Notes under the pieces: model-generated | Databases searched by the model: none | Seen by the model: the letters and a program-made list of their open reading frames with translations, nothing else | Told to the model about the DNA's origin: nothing | In this document: one piece after another, positions 15,601-19,294 of the stretch | How positions within the stretch are numbered: position 1 is the stretch's first letter | How the letters are laid out: every line of letters starts with the position of its first letter | Translations under genes and position numbers: made by a program | Source: TWA4 sp051879195 | GTDB taxonomy: Bacteria > Bacillota > Clostridia > Lachnospirales > Lachnospiraceae | Assembly (NCBI GenBank): GCA_051879195.1 | Contig: JBJELO010000043.1 | Location: 1-19,294 of the forward strand | Direction of reading: 5' to 3' | DNA length: 19,294 nucleotides

Positions 15601-16142
15601 CGTCCCTCTGTTTCGATAATTACCGGGGAGAGGCGGCGAAAGTGGAAGCATGCATGGACCTGGTCCGCAGCGCCATGGACGGCGGTCACCGGATTCTGCT
15701 GTTCTCCCAGTTTACGTCCATGCTGGCGATTCTCAAAGAGCAGCTGGAGAAAGAGAAAATTCCCTGCTATACGATTACGGGCGATACGCCGAAGCAGAAA
15801 CGCCTGGAGCTGGTAAAGGAATTCAACGAAGGCGATACACCGGTTTTTCTGATTTCACTGAAAGCAGGAGGGGTGGGCCTGAATCTGACAGGAGCCGACG
15901 TGGTCATCCATTATGATCCCTGGTGGAATCTGGCGGCCCAGAATCAGGCAACGGACCGGGCGCACCGCATCGGGCAGACAAAAAAAGTAACCGTATACAA
16001 GCTGATCATGAAAAATTCCATAGAAGAAAAGATACAGAAGCTGCAGGAAACGAAACGGGATCTGGCTGAGCAGGTCATCGGAGGCGAAACAGGGCAGCTG
16101 GGAGGTCTGAGCAGAGACGAACTGCTGGAACTGATACTGTAA
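12636..16142 (+). CDS. SNF2-family DEAD/DEAH-type ATPase with N-terminal SWIM-like and SNF2-associated regions
   Basis: The 1168-residue protein starts at ATG 12636 after AGCAGGAAAA. The first 30 residues are basic and repetitive. Residues 140-162 are a SWIM-like zinc site (C140-N-C142, C160), but the final His of CxCxnCxH is replaced by Tyr162. A long central part (about 200-680) corresponds to the bacterial SNF2-associated region. The motor follows: DDMGLGKT (733-740), DEAQ (832-835), LTGTPIENRLSELWSIFDYL, and the C-terminal lobe with SLKAGGVGLNLTGADVV, YDPWWN and DRAHRIGQ (1107-1114). All helicase motifs are intact. Such enzymes translocate on double-stranded DNA and move bound proteins such as RNA polymerase. 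Full length, own promoter, convergent with the ATPase relic; it stands alone, without methylase or nuclease, so I see no defence-island context for it. Confidence 0.93.
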   Translation: MGERRRRVEAQKTEAPKTEVQKNVRTGTQEYSLLGESWADTSQAVGNKASDGMEKLENYKFFDADRIEKSMKISKRVMDRGRKLRTQGLVRISGISAGFEAYSGDRLLQVDAVGQESEDPETEFPMRMIFSRTELVSRSCNCPACSRSYWNWSGRGDIDCGYMAAMAGIMVDYLKTHSPADATDQKGMALIYAFREKRENMLLSGGEAKQESLKLLPRLTRTDEGLSLSFRVGSGRMFVVKKLDEFCDHVKNSATAVYGSSTELNHNLNNFTDDAKKWITYLNQIVREEEQFNRRIQESRYYYGYKKESVGSSLNLFGWRLDQFYDHLGEEGVEYEDKRNGKRKSVLHCGIHNPEISMQIQENRLDKIKGFHGVHVTGTLPELFYGMNSAYYVDEDHLYRTEPGFLERVEPLAKLSGESYGERFSFDVGRNHLAEFYYRILPQLQDIVKIQETKPEIFHSYLPPEVYFIFYLDAENDNFTCKIHAVYGDREAEVLDVLSPGHEGMLEPFRDKERESEILYLTSKWFPEPDFEKGELHCGHDEEIMYRVMESGTTALMELGEVRCTKRFREQHVVRKVKVSVGVSVSNGLLDLDIATEDISPKELLDILKSYRAKKKYYRLKSGEFLDMEDNSLEMLSEMMESLHLSPKEFIKGKMHLPVYRTLYLDKMLEENDAVYSHRDSHFREIVKEFKTVNDADFEVPESLSKIMRKYQKNGFKWLRTLESWKFGGILADDMGLGKTLQMIAVLLAAKQEGKPGTALVVTPASLVFNWGEEFARFAPELSVTLVTGTQEERRRKIEACEECDVLVTSYDLLKRDIALYEGKTFACEVIDEAQYIKNHTTAAAKAVKVISSEIRFALTGTPIENRLSELWSIFDYLMPGFLYGYDVFKKEIETPIVKNKDEEAMKRLQKMTSPFILRRLKENVLKDLPDKLEESRYVQFGAAQQKLYDGQVLHMQEQIAKQDESEFNKNKLQILAELTRLRQICCDPSLCFDNYRGEAAKVEACMDLVRSAMDGGHRILLFSQFTSMLAILKEQLEKEKIPCYTITGDTPKQKRLELVKEFNEGDTPVFLISLKAGGVGLNLTGADVVIHYDPWWNLAAQNQATDRAHRIGQTKKVTVYKLIMKNSIEEKIQKLQETKRDLAEQVIGGETGQLGGLSRDELLELIL

Positions 16143-16212
16143 TGATAAGGGTAATTGCAGCCGGTTCGAAGCATACCTGTAATTACAGTTCGATAAAGCT
16201 GCGAAAGATCAG

Positions 16213-16250
16213 AATGGCTGTGATATCCTGTACGGGGGATCACAGCCATT
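16213..16250. terminator. Terminator hairpin between convergent genes
   Basis: AATGGCTGTGAT (16213-16224) pairs perfectly with ATCACAGCCATT (16239-16250). On the plus strand TTGTTT follows, which makes it a fair terminator for the SNF2 gene. On the minus strand the T run is poor. It begins three bases from the minus-strand stop codon. Confidence 0.7.
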
Positions 16251-16253
16251 TGT

Positions 16254-17424
16254 TTATGCATACAATTCACTGAGTGTGATAAATATCATATTATCATCCG
16301 GTTTCGCTGCGAATCCTGATCGGGAGATAAAGCCATATTTATAGCAGTTCAGACCGGTTGCTTCCGCCTGGCGGATCTCATTTTCAATCATGCTGAGACT
16401 GACCGGTTCTCTGCGAAATTTTGCTTCATAGAATATATATCCTTTCGGATCCAGCGTTACGATATCAAATTCACCATTGGTTCGGGTTACCGGATCATCA
16501 TAATAGTATTTGCCGATTTTCTCAAATGGTTCCGATATCCGGCCGGCGCGGTTCTGGCGGATCAGATATTGTCTGCAGATTCCTTCAAAAGCATGTGGAA
16601 CATAGTGAGTTTCGAAATCCTCTTCAATATACCGATCATAGAAAATATCCGGGTCCATGACATTCATCTGGGATGAAAAACGGAAAATATACCGATAATA
16701 AAACAGGGACAGGTTATCGATAATATGATATCCTGATTTCCTTTTATTCTTTTCATCATTGATAGGTGCCTCTTTTTGAACAACTTCCATCCTGATCAAT
16801 CGATCCAGTACATCTACCATAGCGGGTCCGCTGCTGACATGAGACTGTGACAGCAGATCACTGTATTTCGTATATCCCTTAGCAAGTGCTTCAAATACTT
16901 CATTTGCATTGGTGATTTTGGAAATCTCTGATTTCAGATACATGGAGACTTCATTTTCCAGTCGGGCGCCGGGAGAAGCAATCAGTTCCATAACGTTCTC
17001 CCTGACAGACAGATTCTCATCGATCAGTTTGTTGAAATAGGGAATCCCGCCAAAGACGCTGTACAATCTGACTTTATCCTCATCAGAGAATGAAGGGTAA
17101 AACATGGCAGATTCGTAATAGTCCATTGGCTTCAGATCAATGGTCAGATCCACTCTTCCGTAAAGAGGATTCTGACTCTCCAGAAGGGATTTCATGATAT
17201 CTACATAGGAGCCGCAGAGAATCAGCTTCAACTGGGATGTATCGCGATATTTGTCAACCAGGGACTGCAGGATACTGTCCAGACCGGCAACGGCTTCCCG
17301 AAGATATGGGTATTCATCCAGAACAAGGATCAGTGATTCATCTTTACTCTGTCTGAACAGGAAGTCAAGGAGCATTTCCAGATCAGGGAAAGCCGGTTTA
17401 ACTCGGTTGATTCCGAGTCGGTTG
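16254..17424 (-). pseudogene. 5'-truncated AAA ATPase with DUF234-type C-terminal domain
   Basis: The reading frame ends at 16254; the first usable ATG is 17373-17375 (373 residues), without any ribosome site. Clear likeness appears to continue upstream of it (KPAFPDLE) to about 17395. An in-frame TAA lies at 17434-17436, inside the inverted repeat. Walker B is present (LILVLDEYPYL) along with a sensor-like LILCGSYV, but the whole N-terminal part with Walker A is absent. The C-terminal half, EDFETHYVPHAFEGICRQYL and later EFDIVTLD plus YEAKFRRE, has the D...E-x-K pattern of a PD-(D/E)xK nuclease-like DUF234 domain. Intact relatives are about 450-470 residues. Without a P-loop it should not hydrolyse ATP, so I call it a pseudogene; a remnant nuclease-like domain could still be made. 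Confidence 0.8.
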
Positions 17425-17436
17425 CAACCGAGTTAA
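17398..17436. repeat. 12-bp inverted repeat with nested palindrome at the ATPase breakpoint
   Basis: TTAACTCGGTTG (17398-17409) and CAACCGAGTTAA (17425-17436) are perfect inverted copies with a 15-base spacer. Inside, TCGGTTGCAACCGA (17418-17431) is a perfect 14-base palindrome and TCGGTTG also occurs directly repeated 15 bases apart (17403, 17418). It lies exactly where the ATPase gene loses its homology. Confidence 0.85.
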
Positions 17437-17470
17437 TGATACAGGAACAAAAATACGCGAAAAATGAGTG

Positions 17471-17496
17471 TTGCTCCCTGAAAAAAGTGATAGAAT
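17471..17496 (+). promoter_or_regulatory. Possible extended -10 promoter of the secreted protein gene
   Basis: TG-A-TAGAAT (TG 17488-17489, -10 at 17491-17496) is a good extended -10. The nearest -35-like TTGCTC (17471-17476) is only 14 bases away, so the -35 is weak or absent. It lies about 85 bases upstream of the start codon. Confidence 0.4.
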
Positions 17497-17582
17497 TGCC
17501 GAAAAGAGAGAAAAACTGTGCAGTGATTCTGCAGCGGCAGGACATCTGTAACTGCGCAGGACAGAGAAAGGAGTAAACGGTT

Positions 17583-19031
17583 TTGAGAAGGAAAAAATCT
17601 ACAGCAATTTTATCATTTTTACTGGCTGTTATGCTGGCATTCGGCAGTCTGCCTGTTTCTGCAGCAGACAGTCCGGCAGCTTCCGGCACTGATGAAGCTA
17701 CGACTCTTATTTCAGATGTAGTGACCATTGACGGGACAGAATCTGAATCTGAAGAGACAGAATCTGAAGGAGAAACGGCTCCTGAAGAGGATATCTGTGC
17801 AGAAGGACATCAGTGGAAAGAGCAGATTACACAGGCAACGCTCAAACGAGATGGAAAAATTGAGAGGGTATGTATCAACTGCGGAGAAACAGATTGGGAC
17901 GTTATTGATATTTACCATCCGGAAACCATTAAGCTTTCCGCCACAAAGTATACTTATGACGGAAAGATACATAAGCCGTCGGTAAAAGTGACGGATTCCA
18001 ATGGGGATGAGATTGCTTCTTCCAATTATGACGTGACGTACCCCGAAGGATGCCGGAATGCAGGAACCTACAAAGTTACAATAACTTTTAAAGGTAATTA
18101 CAGCGGCAGTACCACCAGAAGCTTTACCATCGGCAAAGCGGCACAGAAAATCAGCGCTTCCAATCTCACCAAAACCTGCAGTTCGGGAACCTTTTCATGC
18201 GGTGCCAGACTGACAAAGGGAGACGGAAAGCTGTCTTACAAATCCAGCAATACAAAGGCAGCGGTTATTTCCTCCAGCGGAAAAATCACGGTAAAGGGAA
18301 GCGGAAAGACAAAGATTACAGTCACCGCAGCAGAAACAACAAATTACAGTAAGGCGAGCAAATCATTTTACCTGACGGTGAATCCTTCAAAGGTTAAAAT
18401 CGGCAGCGTAACCTCTCCCAAAAACGGAACGATTAAAGTGGCATGGTCGAAATCAGCCGGTGTTACCGGATACCAGATCCGGTATTCCCGCTACAGCGAC
18501 ATGAGCAGTGCCAAAACGGTTACAGTTAAGGGTTCGGGTACGGTTTCCAGAACAATTTCCGATTTAAGCAAAGGGAAAAAGTACTATGTTCAGGTTCGGG
18601 CGTACAAAACATCCGGAGACAACACCTACAGGGGAGCCTGGAGCAGTAAAAAATCAGTCACGGTTCTGAATGTAAAATTAAATAAAACCAGTGTTACTCT
18701 GGATAAGGGAAAAACCGTTCAGCTGTCAGTCAGCGGGACGAAGAACAAGGTTTCCTGGAGCAGTTCGAAAACCAGCGTGGCTACAGTTACTCAAAGTGGG
18801 AAAGTAACGGCTAAATCGCCTGGTACGGCTGCCATCAAAGCAAAAGTCGGCGGAAATACCTATACATGTAAGATAACGGTAAAAGCTGTATCCGGCAGCG
18901 GCGGGACAGTTCTGATCACCAGAACAGGGGAATGTTATCATACGCATAAATGCGGTAACGGAACCTATTTTGAAGTAACCCTGAAAGAAGCAAAAGCACG
19001 TGGACTGAGACCCTGCAAGAAGTGCTATTAA
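17583..19031 (+). CDS. Secreted Ig-like/fibronectin type III protein with Cys/His-rich ends
   Basis: The 482-residue protein starts at TTG 17583 with AAAGGAG nine bases upstream. A Sec signal peptide (RRKK, hydrophobic core, VSA before cleavage near residue 27) is followed by an acidic linker (ESESEETESEGE). A small C72-x3-H76, C97-x2-C100 motif comes next. Then follow an MBG-like strand domain (about 112-180), a Big_2-like domain (about 182-265), a fibronectin type III domain (about 268-360; AWSKSAGVTGYQIRYSRYSD) and another Big_2 domain (about 365-440). The last 32 residues hold C451, H453, C457, C478 and C481, like the small metal-binding tails found on some secreted nucleases. There is no LPXTG or transmembrane anchor, so it is likely released or held non-covalently. 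No catalytic domain is visible; adhesion or binding is a guess. Confidence 0.85.
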   Translation: MRRKKSTAILSFLLAVMLAFGSLPVSAADSPAASGTDEATTLISDVVTIDGTESESEETESEGETAPEEDICAEGHQWKEQITQATLKRDGKIERVCINCGETDWDVIDIYHPETIKLSATKYTYDGKIHKPSVKVTDSNGDEIASSNYDVTYPEGCRNAGTYKVTITFKGNYSGSTTRSFTIGKAAQKISASNLTKTCSSGTFSCGARLTKGDGKLSYKSSNTKAAVISSSGKITVKGSGKTKITVTAAETTNYSKASKSFYLTVNPSKVKIGSVTSPKNGTIKVAWSKSAGVTGYQIRYSRYSDMSSAKTVTVKGSGTVSRTISDLSKGKKYYVQVRAYKTSGDNTYRGAWSSKKSVTVLNVKLNKTSVTLDKGKTVQLSVSGTKNKVSWSSSKTSVATVTQSGKVTAKSPGTAAIKAKVGGNTYTCKITVKAVSGSGGTVLITRTGECYHTHKCGNGTYFEVTLKEAKARGLRPCKKCY

Positions 19032-19076
19032 AAAACTGATATTTGAAAAGAGTGCATAAAAAGGCAGACAGAGCCC

Positions 19077-19122
19077 ATATCCCCGGCTTTTCGGCATAAT
19101 AGCCGGAAAGCCGGGGATATTT
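19077..19122. terminator. Bidirectional terminator between convergent genes
   Basis: ATATCCCCGGCTTT (19077-19090) pairs with AAAGCCGGGGATAT (19107-19120), with a further CGGC/GCCG inside, followed by TT. The stem is nearly perfect over 18 pairs. It is placed 45 bases after the secreted protein's stop. Confidence 0.8.
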
Positions 19123-19143
19123 CATGCATCAGGAAAGCAGCAG

Positions 19144-19159
19144 TTCAGCCGGGGCTGAA
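19144..19159. repeat. 7-bp hairpin beside the carboxyltransferase stop
   Basis: TTCAGCC (19144-19150) and GGCTGAA (19153-19159) are perfect inverted copies. It lies 20 bases past the minus-strand stop codon and could help end that transcript, though its T run is poor. Confidence 0.4.
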
Positions 19160-19178
19160 TCGTTTCGTAGAAATCATA

Positions 19179-19294
19179 TTACACCGGATATGCCTTATTC
19201 TCAGCATCGGCTGCTTTGGGATCGATCCTGGTTTTCCTGGCTTCTCTGTCCTTGAAAAATTCCACTGCTACCTGGGGGAACAGGGCATAGGACA
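19179..19294 (-). CDS. C-terminal end of an oxaloacetate decarboxylase alpha / pyruvate carboxylase subunit B-type carboxyltransferase (partial)
   Basis: The minus strand reads SYALFPQVAVEFFKDREA followed by RKTRIDPKAADAENKAYPV and TAA (19179-19181); the rest of the gene lies beyond the window. YALFPQVA followed by an FF(K/E)xR pattern is typical of the conserved C-terminal part of the carboxyltransferase (PYC_OADA) domain in OadA and PycB proteins. This version ends without a biotinyl domain, which in many clostridia is a separate protein. The intact enzyme would move carboxyl groups between oxaloacetate or pyruvate and biotin. Only 38 codons are visible, so the exact enzyme is open. Confidence 0.72.
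   Translation of the reverse strand, partial: SYALFPQVAVEFFKDREARKTRIDPKAADAENKAYPV

Noticed and set aside
12636..16142. SNF2 helicase as part of a defence system (such as DISARM or BREX-like)
   Set aside because: There is no methylase, PLD nuclease, PglZ or other partner beside it; stand-alone SNF2 proteins of this build are common in clostridia.
1..19294. CRISPR array or tRNA/rRNA genes
   Set aside because: No regularly spaced direct repeats and no cloverleaf or rRNA-like sequence were seen on either strand.

Overview
The window looks like a chromosome segment of a Gram-positive clostridium, probably Lachnospiraceae-like. I infer this from AGGAGG-type ribosome sites, TTGACA/TATAAT promoters (several with an extended TGn -10), short U-tailed terminators, a Tn916/Tn1549-style conjugative-element scar, a secreted Big_2/fibronectin-type protein and a biotin-carboxylase-type carboxyltransferase tail. 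No rRNA, tRNA or CRISPR array is visible.

Layout. (1) 1-990 is the decayed edge of an integrated element: the tail of one ORF, a cut-short DUF3848-like gene, a terminator and a tyrosine integrase relic that has lost its catalytic core. (2) 990-3345 is a markedly AT-rich cargo: a structured leader ending in a terminator, then an AAA ATPase and an HNH nuclease five bases apart. This is a Septu (PtuA/PtuB)-like anti-phage pair. The leader can fold in two mutually exclusive ways, which would suit transcription attenuation. (3) 3437-5498 is a TetR regulator and a LytS-type membrane histidine kinase behind a near-consensus promoter whose spacer holds a TetR-type palindrome. (4) 5796-7313 is a four-helix membrane protein overlapping a GNAT acetyltransferase, closed by a strong terminator. 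(5) 7573-8420 is a pRiA4b ORF-3-like zinc protein whose stop codon lies in a 16-bp tandem repeat. (6) 8495-12478 is metabolic: a D-2-hydroxyacid dehydrogenase, glucose-6-phosphate isomerase (pgi) and a short-chain dehydrogenase. (7) 12636-16142 is a large SNF2-family helicase. (8) 16254-17436, on the minus strand, is an AAA/DUF234-type ATPase whose 5' end is gone; a 12-bp inverted repeat sits at the break. (9) 17583-19031 is a secreted Ig/FnIII protein with Cys/His motifs at both ends. (10) 19179-19294, on the minus strand, is the tail of an oxaloacetate decarboxylase/pyruvate carboxylase-type subunit.

The most interesting parts are the switch-like leader in front of the ATPase-HNH pair, the operator-in-promoter control of the TetR-kinase unit, and the palindromic cluster at the ATPase breakpoint. 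Apart from the integrase relic, pgi and other well-known families, gene names are withheld or marked as family-level.
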